Shown here: positions 1 to 8,514 of the stretch, in pieces
How the letters are laid out: each line of letters opens with the position of its first letter
Position numbering within the stretch: position 1 is the stretch's first letter
Origin: Cryomorphaceae bacterium
GTDB lineage: Bacteria > Bacteroidota > Bacteroidia > Flavobacteriales > BACL11
DNA length: 30,597 nt
Assembly: GCA_949511925.1 (NCBI GenBank)
Contig: CATEYX010000117.1
Span: forward strand, 1-30,597
Reading direction: 5' to 3'
The notes under the pieces: model-generated
What the model was told of the DNA's origin: nothing
The model's database searches: none
The model's input: the letters and a program-made list of their open reading frames with translations, nothing else
Made by a program: the position numbers and the translations under genes

Positions 1-1025
1 GCTAGCATGCCCTCCACAATAGGAACAGCCCTTGGCACCACACAAGCATCATGTCTTCCCTTTGCTTTAATATCTATTTTATTTCCATTTTTATCAATCG
101 TATTCTGCTTTTGCATAATAGTAGCTACTGGCTTAAAGGCTACTTCACAATAAATATCATTCCCATTGCTTATTCCTCCTTGGATTCCTCCAGAAAAGTT
201 TGTTTTAGTTTTTCCACTTGCATCTATCATACTATCATTAACCTCACTCCCTTTACTTGTAGCAATATCCACTCCATCAAAACCATATTTAAAGCCGTGC
301 ACTGCATTAATAGAAAGCATTACCTTTCCTATGTCAGCATGTAATTTATCAAAAACAGGCTCTCCCCAGCCGGCAGGAACTCCAGTTGCTAAAGCCGTAA
401 TTTCTCCACCAATGGTATCGCCTTGTTTTTTTGTTTTTTCAATAGATAAAATCATTTGATCAGCAATAGCATTATCGGGACACCTAACTAAATTATCATC
501 AATCAAGGATAAATCCAATTCAGCATAACATTTTTTAAGCTTAACATTTCCAACAGCTGAAACATAAGCAGAAATATTCACTCCAACTTTATTCAAAATT
601 TGTTGAGCAATTGCTCCAGCCACCACCCTACAAGCTGTCTCACGAGCTGAAGACCTTCCACCCCCTCTATAATCTCTAATGCCATATTTGGCCGCATAAG
701 TGAAATCAGCATGAGATGGGCGAAAAGCATCTTTTATAGCAGAATAATCTTTACTCTTAGCATCTTCATTTTTAATGATAAATCCTATAGGAGTACCTGT
801 AGTTTTTCCTTCAAAAATACCAGACAAAAATTGAACTTCATCATTCTCTTTCCTTTGAGTTGTAATCTTGGATTGACCTGGTTTCCTTCTATCCAATTGG
901 TTTTGAATAATTTGAAAGTTTAACTCCAAACCAGAAGGGCAACCATCAATAACTCCACCAATAGCAATACCATGCGACTCACCAAAAGTAGTTAGTTTAA
1001 AGAATTTTCCGATAGAATTTCCCAT
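1..1025 (-). CDS. aroC: Chorismate synthase (C-terminus cut by window edge)
   Basis: AroC makes chorismate from 5-enolpyruvylshikimate-3-phosphate, the last step of the cytoplasmic shikimate pathway, using reduced FMN. The reading frame runs from an ATG at 1025 to the window edge without a stop, giving about 341 residues. The family is usually 350-365 residues, so only a short C-terminal tail is missing. The N-terminus MGNSIGKFFKLTTFGESHG carries the classic TxGESHG signature, the RPSHADFTY block and the GGGRSSARETA block follow, and near the cut end GRHDACVVPRAVPIVE matches the conserved C-terminal signature. A TATATTTG -7 element sits only 5 nt before the ATG, so the message may have almost no leader. 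The gene diverges from hutI across a 59-nt gap. The identification is secure. Confidence 0.97.
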   Translation of the reverse strand, partial: MGNSIGKFFKLTTFGESHGIAIGGVIDGCPSGLELNFQIIQNQLDRRKPGQSKITTQRKENDEVQFLSGIFEGKTTGTPIGFIIKNEDAKSKDYSAIKDAFRPSHADFTYAAKYGIRDYRGGGRSSARETACRVVAGAIAQQILNKVGVNISAYVSAVGNVKLKKCYAELDLSLIDDNLVRCPDNAIADQMILSIEKTKKQGDTIGGEITALATGVPAGWGEPVFDKLHADIGKVMLSINAVHGFKYGFDGVDIATSKGSEVNDSMIDASGKTKTNFSGGIQGGISNGNDIYCEVAFKPVATIMQKQNTIDKNGNKIDIKAKGRHDACVVPRAVPIVEGML

Positions 1026-1030
1026 AATGG

Positions 1031-1038
1031 CAAATATA
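1031..1038 (-). promoter_or_regulatory. Bacteroidota -7 promoter element of aroC
   Basis: TATATTTG on the minus strand matches the Bacteroidota -7 consensus TAnnTTTG exactly. Five bases separate it from the aroC ATG, so transcription would begin at or next to the start codon. I do not see a convincing -33 TTTG at the usual spacing. Confidence 0.5.
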
Positions 1039-1059
1039 AGGTATTTGGAGTGAATTGTG

Positions 1060-1067
1060 TATTTTCG
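1060..1067 (+). promoter_or_regulatory. Possible -7 promoter element of hutI
   Basis: TATTTTCG matches TAnnTTTG with one mismatch and lies 17 nt before the chosen hutI ATG at 1085. It also argues against the upstream TTG at 1055 as the start, because that codon would not be inside the transcript. Confidence 0.35.
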
Positions 1068-1084
1068 CATCAGAATATATAGCC

Positions 1085-2329
1085 ATGAAAATAGTAATCA
1101 AAAATATAGCAGAACTTATACAAACAGAAGAATTTCCAAGAAAGTGGGTTGCAGGAAAAGATATGTCTCAGATCAACACCATAAAAGATGCCTTTGTAGA
1201 AGTTGAAAATGGAATTATCACATTATTTGGAAGCATGGAAGATTGGGCAGGAATTGAAGACTGGAACAATACTGAAATAATTGATGCTGAGGGAGGAATT
1301 GTATTTCCAACCTATTGTGATAGCCATACTCACCTAGTATTTGCTGCAAGCCGGGAAGGAGAATTTGTTGACAGAATAAATGGTCTTAGTTATGCTGAAA
1401 TTGCAGAAAAGGGAGGAGGAATTCTAAATTCTGCTGAAAAATTGCAAAATGCTACTGAAGATGAATTATATGAAGATGCTCTTGTTCGATTAAATGAATT
1501 AGTGAAAATGGGAACTGGGGCCATTGAAATAAAAAGTGGCTACGGCCTGAATTTGGATGCAGAAATTAAAATGCTAAGAGTCATAAAAAGACTTAAAGAA
1601 AATACAGAAGTAACAATAAAAGCTACCTTTTTAGGTGCTCATGCACTTCCTGAAAAATATAAAGACAACAAGGACGGCTACATGGATTTGGTAATTAATG
1701 AAATGCTACCCAAAGTTGCAGCAGAAAAATTAGCGGATTATGTAGATATTTTTTGTGAAAAAGGATACTTCACTGTTGATGATACTCAAAGATTATTAAA
1801 AGCAGCCAATGAATTAGGCATCCCTTCAAAAACTCATGTCAATCAATTTAATGCTATTGGCGGCATAAAGGCTTCAGTAGATTTAGGAGCACTATCAGTT
1901 GACCACTTGGAAGAAATGGCTGATGAAGACTATGAATCACTAAAAGGGAGTAGTTGTATGCCAACTATCTTACCTTCGTGTTCCTTCTTTTTAGGGATAC
2001 CTTATAGCCCAGCAGTTAAAATGATTGATAAAGGATTACCTGTAGCTTTAGCATCAGACTATAACCCTGGATCTACACCAAGTGGAAACATGAATTTTGT
2101 AGCATCACTTGGCTGCATACAATTAAAAATGACTCCTGAGCAAGTGATAAATGCTACAACTATCAATACTGCCTACGCAATGGGAATTGAAAAAGAATTA
2201 GGAAGTATCTGTGTTGGAAAGAAAGCTAATTTATTCATAACAAAACCAATACCTTCTTATGCTTACTTACCCTACAGCTTTGGTGAAAATCTTATAAGTA
2301 AGGTTATAATTAGTGGTAAATTACAATAA
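1085..2329 (+). CDS. hutI: Imidazolonepropionase
   Basis: HutI hydrolyses imidazolone-5-propionate to N-formimino-L-glutamate, the third step of histidine breakdown, in the cytoplasm. The 414-residue protein is close to the usual length and shows the amidohydrolase metal site: HTH at residues 81-83, H186 in FLGAHALP, H251 in KTHVNQF, H274 in SVDHLEE and D325 in LASDYNPGS. The frame is open from a TTG at 1055, but the ATG at 1085 gives the normal family N-terminus (MKIVIKNIAEL) and follows a possible -7 element, so I chose it. No other hut gene is in the window. It may feed histidine catabolism together with hut genes elsewhere. It ends in a hairpin terminator shared with the convergent operon. 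Confidence 0.96.
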   Translation: MKIVIKNIAELIQTEEFPRKWVAGKDMSQINTIKDAFVEVENGIITLFGSMEDWAGIEDWNNTEIIDAEGGIVFPTYCDSHTHLVFAASREGEFVDRINGLSYAEIAEKGGGILNSAEKLQNATEDELYEDALVRLNELVKMGTGAIEIKSGYGLNLDAEIKMLRVIKRLKENTEVTIKATFLGAHALPEKYKDNKDGYMDLVINEMLPKVAAEKLADYVDIFCEKGYFTVDDTQRLLKAANELGIPSKTHVNQFNAIGGIKASVDLGALSVDHLEEMADEDYESLKGSSCMPTILPSCSFFLGIPYSPAVKMIDKGLPVALASDYNPGSTPSGNMNFVASLGCIQLKMTPEQVINATTINTAYAMGIEKELGSICVGKKANLFITKPIPSYAYLPYSFGENLISKVIISGKLQ

Positions 2330-2360
2330 AAAAAGCCCTACTTTTTAGTAGAGCTTTTCT
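2328..2360. terminator. Bidirectional Rho-independent terminator, hutI versus the 2381 operon
   Basis: An A-run, the stem GCCCTACT / AGTAGAGC (one C-A mismatch) around a TTTT loop, and then a T-rich run lie between two convergent genes. Because the stem is flanked by A on the left and T on the right it can stop transcripts on both strands. Confidence 0.8.
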
Positions 2361-2380
2361 TAATTATCAGTCTAAAAAAA

Positions 2381-2827
2381 CTACTTCTTTCTTTTCATGT
2401 AGTAATAATGTGTAGTATTACCTGATGCTGAAAGCACATTTGCAGATACAAACTCCCAACCTCTTTCTGCAGCAGCATTTGCAGCAGCAGCCATTGATCG
2501 GAAATTACTAGCTACACGCATCATCTCAGATACCTCTTTATTTCTTTCATTTCCAAAATCAAAAGCAATTATCAACTTAACTTGAGGTTTAATTAATCGC
2601 TTCATCTCCATTTCACGTACATCTTGACCTATTGCATTAAGTTCTTTATTATCCATCCCCTCATTAGTCATTGGAAACTCAATGCCTTTAATAACCATAT
2701 ATTCTACAGTTGATTTTGATTTTTCAACTTGCTCAACAGCTTGCTTATCTCCTTTCTTACTTCTCTTTTGAGCTATAGTTAAAAACGGAACCATAGCTAC
2801 TAACAACATCAATACAATCTTTTTCAT
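2381..2827 (-). CDS. Small secreted protein of unknown function, DUF4177-like tail
   Basis: I do not recognise a named family with confidence. The 148-residue product starts with a clear Sec signal peptide (about 1-19, cleavage after ...LTIA before Q20), followed by a lysine/glutamate-rich linker. The C-terminal third has an alanine-rich helix, then AERGWEFVSANVLS and a YYYMKRKK end. That pattern of a Gly-Trp-Glu core followed by a strand with aromatic and basic residues resembles DUF4177-type small domains, but this is only a resemblance. It is the last gene of the fabG-to-2381 run, 52 nt after the prohibitin-like gene. An upstream ATG at 2835 opens a tiny frame (Met-Lys-Lys-stop) whose TGA overlaps the true ATG at 2827. 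Confidence 0.75.
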   Translation of the reverse strand: MKKIVLMLLVAMVPFLTIAQKRSKKGDKQAVEQVEKSKSTVEYMVIKGIEFPMTNEGMDNKELNAIGQDVREMEMKRLIKPQVKLIIAFDFGNERNKEVSEMMRVASNFRSMAAAANAAAERGWEFVSANVLSASGNTTHYYYMKRKK

Positions 2828-2879
2828 TTTTTCATTTTTAAATTAATTACTCTTTTAATTAACGCAATAATACAAAATT

Positions 2880-3698
2880 TTAATTCCCTCCCAATATTAT
2901 TGGTAAATCACCATCACCATTACCTATTACAATGACTTTAGCATTATCTGATTTCGCAATCTCCTGAGTTGCCTCTACTCCTTTCCATTTCAGTAATTGT
3001 GGAGTAATTGTTCTATTAACAATTTTTTGGAATTTTGCAATACCATTAGCTTCGATTTCCTTTCTTTCTGCCTCTTTTCTAGCTTTATCAATCTTAAATT
3101 CGTATTCTAATGATTCTTGCTCTTGCTTTAATTTCTGCTCAATTGCAGTTCTCAAAGTTGTCGGCAATGTAACATCTCTAATTAATATTGCATCCAACCT
3201 AAGGTATTTAGCTTCAATATTAACTTTTGTTAAAGCATAGATTTCATCCTCAATAGCTTCTCTTTTAGTAGAATAAAGTTCTTCTGGAAGATAATTCCCA
3301 ATCACTTCTCTAGTTACAGATCTGATCTCCGGCTTTATAATGCTCTCTAAAAAATTCTTACCAATACCATCATGCAAGTAACCAATACTATCAGCAACTG
3401 GTTGGTATCTAAAAGAAAGATCAATTTTGATAGAAAGACCATTTTTGGATAATACTTCCATTTTTTCAAAAGTATCTTTTAATTTAACATCATAGACAAA
3501 CATATCATTCCATGGTGCTATCATATGAAAACCTTGTCCATATACAATTTCCTTTTCCAACCCTCCTCCAAACTTTTTAAACAAAACACCTTTTTCTCCT
3601 GAATCGATTGTTACAAACATACTTGAGCCAAACATGACAACAAATATTAGCCCAACAATACCCATTATCATTGCTTTTGGCAGTCCCTGATTTTCCAT
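2880..3698 (-). CDS. Prohibitin-like SPFH/Band 7 membrane protein
   Basis: The 272-residue protein has one N-terminal transmembrane helix (about residues 8-28) followed directly by an SPFH/Band 7 domain that begins VTIDSGEKGVLFKKFGG and extends to about residue 195. A charged helical stretch rich in E/K/R (about 185-225) then leads to a C-terminal tail ending DLPIILGGN. This order is that of prohibitins, which form large membrane-bound rings that organise lipids or restrain membrane proteases. Bacterial members are poorly characterised, so the exact role is unknown. It lies 24 nt after the DUF6340 lipoprotein gene in the same minus-strand run, which points to a shared envelope function. The family call is firm. 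Confidence 0.9.
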   Translation of the reverse strand: MENQGLPKAMIMGIVGLIFVVMFGSSMFVTIDSGEKGVLFKKFGGGLEKEIVYGQGFHMIAPWNDMFVYDVKLKDTFEKMEVLSKNGLSIKIDLSFRYQPVADSIGYLHDGIGKNFLESIIKPEIRSVTREVIGNYLPEELYSTKREAIEDEIYALTKVNIEAKYLRLDAILIRDVTLPTTLRTAIEQKLKQEQESLEYEFKIDKARKEAERKEIEANGIAKFQKIVNRTITPQLLKWKGVEATQEIAKSDNAKVIVIGNGDGDLPIILGGN

Positions 3699-3722
3699 AA
3701 TTTATTTATTTTAGTTATTTAA

Positions 3723-4754
3723 TTAATTTAGTTGTTCTTTTAATTTCTCTTCATCCACTAACCTTCTAGATAAAACGTTTATATAATTATATGCTTTCTT
3801 ATTTCCTATTTTCTGAGCCTTTCTAGCCCAATCTATTGCTGTTTTTAAACTCCCTTTTATTTCACTTGCCAGTGCCATATTAAATGCTGCTCTATTTGCA
3901 ATTTTTAAATCCTCATCCTCAGTTAAAGGAAGCCAAATTTCTATTGCAGTATCCCAATCTCCACTTTTCACATATTGCCTAGCATTTTTAAGATCTTCAT
4001 GCTTACCAACATAATAGGTTCTATTCACTTTTAACCATATTGGAGAAATACGAAAACCATATTTCTCTCCAGCATTAATTCCTGCTTGCTTAATCGCTAT
4101 TCTTCTAGAAGGTAAATTAAGCTGAGCACCCTCGGGAGAACTTCCCCAAGCATTAAACTCTTTAATCTCTACATATTTATTTTCATCAATTATTCTCTCT
4201 TTATTAACGTCATAAATTCTCCATCCTGATTCCACCTCCATAATTAAAGTAGCAGGATAACGTAATTCTTTCACTTTTATTCCTTTTACCTTTCGTGTCC
4301 TAGCAACAGGAGATCCAACAAAAATTCGAGAATCAGAATCAAAAGTTTCTAACACTAACAAGGCATCTCCATCATAAGATCCACAAATACTTTTCACTTC
4401 ATTCCAAGCTAAAGGAATTGGGAAAGAAGATGTACCCGTTCCCTTCAACTCAATTCCTCCTTCATTTTTCAAACTAAATCGTTCTGAATTATTAAGCATC
4501 CCTGAAAGTCCATCAACACAATATTCTGCTCCTTTTCTATCAGCACCAATACCTTCTCCACTAATCAAACCTTCAACAATATTTCCTGCTAAATTATCTT
4601 TTGATGGCCTAGACCTATTCACAACAACAACATTTTGTATATCTTTATTAATTGTAATATCGGCTGGCCTGTGTACATTAACCAATACCGATGAAGTAAC
4701 ACATGAACTTATACTCGTAATAATTAACGCTATGCAAACTATTTGTTGAATCAT
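3723..4754 (-). CDS. DUF6340-type lipoprotein with a TPR-like C-terminus
   Basis: The 343-residue product begins with a hydrophobic segment ending ISSC at residue 18, a plausible lipobox, so it is probably a lipoprotein. The next part (VLVNVHRPADITI, then VVVVNRSRPSKDN) has the look of Bacteroidota DUF6340 proteins. The last ~80 residues contain helical repeat pairs (DWDTAIEIWLPLTEDE, then AFNMALASEIKGSLKTAIDWARKA) that read as tetratricopeptide-like repeats. The function of DUF6340 is not known to me. The ATG at 4754 is one base after the TAA of the preceding VWA-type gene, so the two are almost certainly cotranscribed and probably translationally coupled. Confidence 0.8.
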   Translation of the reverse strand: MIQQIVCIALIITSISSCVTSSVLVNVHRPADITINKDIQNVVVVNRSRPSKDNLAGNIVEGLISGEGIGADRKGAEYCVDGLSGMLNNSERFSLKNEGGIELKGTGTSSFPIPLAWNEVKSICGSYDGDALLVLETFDSDSRIFVGSPVARTRKVKGIKVKELRYPATLIMEVESGWRIYDVNKERIIDENKYVEIKEFNAWGSSPEGAQLNLPSRRIAIKQAGINAGEKYGFRISPIWLKVNRTYYVGKHEDLKNARQYVKSGDWDTAIEIWLPLTEDEDLKIANRAAFNMALASEIKGSLKTAIDWARKAQKIGNKKAYNYINVLSRRLVDEEKLKEQLN

Positions 4755-4755
4755 T

Positions 4756-6774
4756 TTATATTAGTCCATTATATTTTCTCAAAAACCATTCTAAAGAAAT
4801 AAGAATAAGCAAAATTAATAAAACCAAAGGGATATTTATCATTCCTTTTAACTTTTCTTTACTGGAAACACTTATAAAATTATTCTTGCTTTTTTTAATA
4901 GCTGTAATGATTTTATCTAACTGATTTGGATAAAATAATTTACCACCACTAATATTGGCTAATTGAAACAACAGCTTATGGTTAGCAACAGTATATAATT
5001 GCTCTAATTGAATTGCTCTGACATCAAAACTACCTTTTCTAATTAATTTACCGCCTTTTACTTTTGCTAAAAAAGTATATTTCCCTAAATCAAGCACACC
5101 CACATTTAAATTGTATCTTTCAAGTGACTTAGAAAATTCATAGTCAAATTCATCTCCCTTTTCATTTTGGATAACGAGTGAAATTTCTTTATCATTTATT
5201 AACTCATAACTCTCGTTATATAATGAAGCTTCAAAATAAATATTTGAATTTTCAGCAAACTGTTTTTTATAATCTATTCTGAACTTACTTTTATCCTCTT
5301 GCAATACTAAGTACTGAGTCAGCTTTGAAAACAACTCGTCAAATGCTTCATTATTTCTTGCATTTGCATAATCATACAATTTCCATTTCCAGTAACCTTC
5401 AGCCGTTATAAAAGCCAATTTTCTACCATTCGCTTCATCTATAAGAATTATTGGCTTAGGAGTCACTTGCATTCCTACTTGCTGAGCAATAACCACCTCT
5501 GAACCAATTTGCAAAGTATATTTACCAAAGGGCGTTTGCAATGGAGGAGCATCCTGAATTAAGTTTAGTAATTCAGACGAAAAAGTAAACTTTGAAAAAG
5601 ATTCACTTTTTATAGCTTTAACTTCCTCTAGACTACCTCTACTTCTGAAACTAAAGGCTGATGTAAGTTTTAAATTTGAATTTTGCTGAATATCAAAAAC
5701 AAGTAGAGGAACATTAGCTTTTTCAAGTAGCGCTAACAAAGGATTGTTTTCTTTAATTCCAAAAATAACAACCAATTGATAAGCTTCAAAGCTTCCATTG
5801 AAATCATTAACATTAACTTGCTCTACAGCATAGTTTTTATTTTTTGTTATCGCACTTTTATAGGCACCTATATCAGGATGAGTCTTTTCGGTTAACAGTA
5901 AGATTTTGTAACGAGAATCAATCACCTCAACATAGGCAGTATAGCTATTGTTTCTACTATTTTCTTCATTGTGCAACTGAGATACTGAAATCGTATAATG
6001 CTGTAAACCTACATTTTCAGCAAGTAGATTAATTTTCACTTTCTGATATTCATCATCAGTAGAGATAATTCTATCTTCAGTATGAATTTTCTTTCCCTTA
6101 TTCCAAACTTCAACTTGAATATCCTCTCCTTTACATTGCTGAGCTGATAAAGTAATTTCCAAAGGAAAAGTATTTCCTAAAAAAGCAATTTCATTTTTCA
6201 ACACTTTAGCAATACTAATATCCCTCTTAACTAATGTGTCGCCTTGGGCAATAGGGTAAATAGGAAAATTTATCCTATTATCATAAAGCGGATTACTTCC
6301 TGAATTGTATAAGCCATCAGTAGCTAAAACCAAACCTGCAATATTCTGATTAGCAAAGCGACTATTCATGTCCTGAAAAAGGTTACTATAATTAGTTGTT
6401 AGACCACTATTATCAATAGAGAAACCTTTATTCACCTTATCCGAGAATGAAAATTCATGCACTTCAAAATCAGTAAGCTCTTTACTTATTTGAGTTAAAA
6501 TTTGTAGCGCAAAAGAATCAGGAATAGATTCAGAAATATCTTGAGCTAAAATTACGATTGGTTTGTGCTTAGTCTTGTGGATTGATTTTACAACAGGGTT
6601 GAGCAACAAAACAGCCAAAAGAGCAATAAAAAATGTTCTGATTATAAACAGAAGCTGTTTTAGTTTTTTTGCTTTTAGTAAAACTTCTTTTCTATATAAA
6701 AAATAAGCATAGCCTATCCCTAAAAAAAGGCAAGCTACGCTATACATTATTGGTAAATCAGAAATTATCCCCAT
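4756..6774 (-). CDS. VWA-domain membrane protein
   Basis: This is a 672-residue envelope protein of no assigned function. Two transmembrane helices open it (about 9-27 and 40-61). A von Willebrand A-like domain follows (about 72-175), with the metal site motif DISES at 79-83, which fits DxSxS exactly, and an ATDGLYNSG segment later in the fold. The middle (about 185-285) is beta-rich and probably immunoglobulin-like, followed by an alpha/beta region (KILLLTEKTHPDIGAYKSA onward) resembling the glutamine-amidotransferase-like fold seen in related predicted membrane proteins. A third hydrophobic helix (about 648-666) lies at the C-terminus. The start is 5 nt after the fabG stop. It may bind a partner through the metal site; the partner is unknown. 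Confidence 0.8.
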   Translation of the reverse strand: MGIISDLPIMYSVACLFLGIGYAYFLYRKEVLLKAKKLKQLLFIIRTFFIALLAVLLLNPVVKSIHKTKHKPIVILAQDISESIPDSFALQILTQISKELTDFEVHEFSFSDKVNKGFSIDNSGLTTNYSNLFQDMNSRFANQNIAGLVLATDGLYNSGSNPLYDNRINFPIYPIAQGDTLVKRDISIAKVLKNEIAFLGNTFPLEITLSAQQCKGEDIQVEVWNKGKKIHTEDRIISTDDEYQKVKINLLAENVGLQHYTISVSQLHNEENSRNNSYTAYVEVIDSRYKILLLTEKTHPDIGAYKSAITKNKNYAVEQVNVNDFNGSFEAYQLVVIFGIKENNPLLALLEKANVPLLVFDIQQNSNLKLTSAFSFRSRGSLEEVKAIKSESFSKFTFSSELLNLIQDAPPLQTPFGKYTLQIGSEVVIAQQVGMQVTPKPIILIDEANGRKLAFITAEGYWKWKLYDYANARNNEAFDELFSKLTQYLVLQEDKSKFRIDYKKQFAENSNIYFEASLYNESYELINDKEISLVIQNEKGDEFDYEFSKSLERYNLNVGVLDLGKYTFLAKVKGGKLIRKGSFDVRAIQLEQLYTVANHKLLFQLANISGGKLFYPNQLDKIITAIKKSKNNFISVSSKEKLKGMINIPLVLLILLILISLEWFLRKYNGLI

Positions 6775-6779
6775 TTATT

Positions 6780-7526
6780 CTAGGTAAGCATACCTCCACA
6801 AACATGAATAACTTGCCCAGTTACATAAGCTGACATGTCAGAGGCTAAAAATAAAGCAGAATTTGCGATATCTTCAGTAGTCCCTCCTCTTTTTAAAGGA
6901 ATTGCATTTCTCCACTCTTGAATCTGTACTTCCCCTAAAGCATCTGTCATTTCAGTTTCAATAAAACCTGGCGCAATAGAATTACACCTGATGTTACGTG
7001 AACCTAATTCCAAAGCTGTCGATTTTGTAAAACCATTAATAGCTGCTTTTGATGCTGAGTAATTTGCTTGACCTGCATTACCCTTTACTCCAACTACTGA
7101 ACTCATATTAATAATAGAACCTTTTCTTTGCTTAAGCATTGGGCGCAAAACTGCTTTTGTCATATTGAATACTGATTTCATATTTATATCCATTACACTA
7201 TCAAAATCGTTTTCAGACATACGCATCAATAAACCATCTTTTGTAATTCCTGCATTATTAACTAATACATCAATACTCCCAAATTCTTCTAATACATCAA
7301 CTGCTAGTTGCTGTGCAGCCTCAAAATTAGATGCATCCGACTTATATCCTTTTACTTTACAGCCATTAGCCGAAAGTTCATCTTCCAAAGCCTTGGCTTT
7401 TTCGTCTGATGAACGGTATGTAAACGCAATATTTGCACCTTGTCTTGCAAATACTTCAGCAATTCCCCTACCAATACCCCTACTAGCACCTGTAATAATA
7501 ACAGTCTTACCTTCTAATAATTTCAT
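6780..7526 (-). CDS. fabG: 3-oxoacyl-[acyl-carrier-protein] reductase
   Basis: FabG reduces 3-oxoacyl-ACP to 3-hydroxyacyl-ACP with NADPH in fatty acid elongation. The 248-residue protein is a classical short-chain dehydrogenase: the cofactor motif TGASRGIG at 12-19, NNAG at 90-93, and the catalytic set S143, Y156 and K160 in NYSASK. The C-terminal half (GFIETEMTDAL, SDMSAYVTGQVIHVCGG) matches FabG well. Other short-chain dehydrogenases can look alike, but the similarity is close over the whole length. It is the first gene of the minus-strand run down to 2381 and has its own -7 element. I chose ATG 7526; a second ATG at 7530 is out of frame. Confidence 0.93.
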   Translation of the reverse strand: MKLLEGKTVIITGASRGIGRGIAEVFARQGANIAFTYRSSDEKAKALEDELSANGCKVKGYKSDASNFEAAQQLAVDVLEEFGSIDVLVNNAGITKDGLLMRMSENDFDSVMDINMKSVFNMTKAVLRPMLKQRKGSIINMSSVVGVKGNAGQANYSASKAAINGFTKSTALELGSRNIRCNSIAPGFIETEMTDALGEVQIQEWRNAIPLKRGGTTEDIANSALFLASDMSAYVTGQVIHVCGGMLT

Positions 7527-7545
7527 ACATTTAAATTTTAAAAAT

Positions 7546-7553
7546 CAAAGATA
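7546..7553 (-). promoter_or_regulatory. -7 promoter element of the fabG operon
   Basis: TATCTTTG on the minus strand is an exact TAnnTTTG match and ends 19 nt before the fabG ATG, leaving a short ordinary leader. No clear -33 element is seen. Confidence 0.5.
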
Positions 7554-7614
7554 GAAAAAGCCATTAAATTGAGGACTTTTTATCAATTTATAGTAACAAG
7601 TTTACAACAATAAT

Positions 7615-8502
7615 CTATCTAATTAAGATAATGGAGCCATACTCATTATGTTTCCAGCCCTCAAAATCCTGATAATAGATTTCATATATATAAGTATCTG
7701 AAGGTAAATCATTCTTAGCTTTATAATGTTTTCCATCCCAGCCAGCTTCCATTTTACAGTTTAATTCGGAAGAACTAGTTGTTTGATATACTAACTCTCC
7801 TTGTGAAGTATAAACTTTAAACAAGAAATTCGGCTCACGGACAGCATGACAATCAATACAAAACTTATCGTTTGTATTATTCCCATCAGGAGTGAAAGCA
7901 TTAGGAATATACATATAGTATTCTTCCCTAACCCAAACTTGATGCTTAGCAGTATCCAAGCAACCCATATCATCAGTGACAATTAAACTACTTTCATACA
8001 TTGCAGAAATACCAATACCAAACTGATCAACAGGAAAAATATGATGAGGATTATATTCAATTAACTCATCTGAGTTATCTCCGAAATTCCATTTCTGCTC
8101 AATAATACTTCCTAAGGATTGACTAATAAAATCTGCCTGAGGGTACAACACCGATAAGGTATCACTAAGTAAATGAATGATTGCCGTAGGAGATGAGACA
8201 ACAGTTACTACACCACTTCCATTCATATCTCCTTGATGGAAAGCATCACTAAAACTTTTTAACGTATAAATTCCATCTATCTTTGTTGATATAAAATACA
8301 TTATATCATGAGTAGTAATTGAAGCCTGCCCCACTCCATTTATGGCATAAACAAATGTAAAAGGGGCGTTACCCTGAAAATCAACTTTCACAATAGCAAA
8401 ACCAGCATTATCACATATTCTTTCATCAGCAGATATAAATGCTGCAGGCTGAGCATTTATTAGCAAAGGGGAAAATAGAAATATGACGATCTTTTTTATC
8501 AT
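7615..8502 (-). CDS. Secreted protein with PKD-like domain and T9SS type B sorting domain
   Basis: The 295-residue product has a short signal peptide (MIKKIVIFLFSPLLINA, cleavage near residue 17). The N-terminal part (about 20-115) is beta-rich and starts with an ICDNAGFAIVKVDFQGNAPF pattern common in Bacteroidota adhesin-like proteins. A PKD-like domain follows (about 120-190, WNFGDNS at 138-144). The end (197-295) is the gliding-motility-associated C-terminal domain, with YIPNAFTPDGNN at 198-209, GWDGKHY at 254-260 and a terminal strand ending ILIR. This directs export by the type IX system and attachment at the cell surface. The passenger is far shorter than in typical type B adhesins. Its ligand cannot be inferred. 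Confidence 0.9.
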   Translation of the reverse strand: MIKKIVIFLFSPLLINAQPAAFISADERICDNAGFAIVKVDFQGNAPFTFVYAINGVGQASITTHDIMYFISTKIDGIYTLKSFSDAFHQGDMNGSGVVTVVSSPTAIIHLLSDTLSVLYPQADFISQSLGSIIEQKWNFGDNSDELIEYNPHHIFPVDQFGIGISAMYESSLIVTDDMGCLDTAKHQVWVREEYYMYIPNAFTPDGNNTNDKFCIDCHAVREPNFLFKVYTSQGELVYQTTSSSELNCKMEAGWDGKHYKAKNDLPSDTYIYEIYYQDFEGWKHNEYGSIILIR

Positions 8503-8506
8503 GGAG

Positions 8507-8514
8507 CAAATATA
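8507..8514 (-). promoter_or_regulatory. -7 promoter element of the T9SS type B gene, abutting the dnaK terminator
   Basis: TATATTTG on the minus strand matches TAnnTTTG exactly, 4 nt (CTCC) before the ATG at 8502. Its first bases overlap the T-tract of the dnaK terminator, so dnaK transcription would end where this transcript begins, and the new message would be leaderless or nearly so. Confidence 0.5.

Noticed and set aside
51..923. Plus-strand open frames across the first kilobase
   Set aside because: They lie antisense to a clear chorismate synthase and have no family features.
1055..1084. Longer HutI starting at the TTG at 1055
   Set aside because: The extra ten residues do not match the family and the region overlaps the likely promoter; the ATG at 1085 fits.
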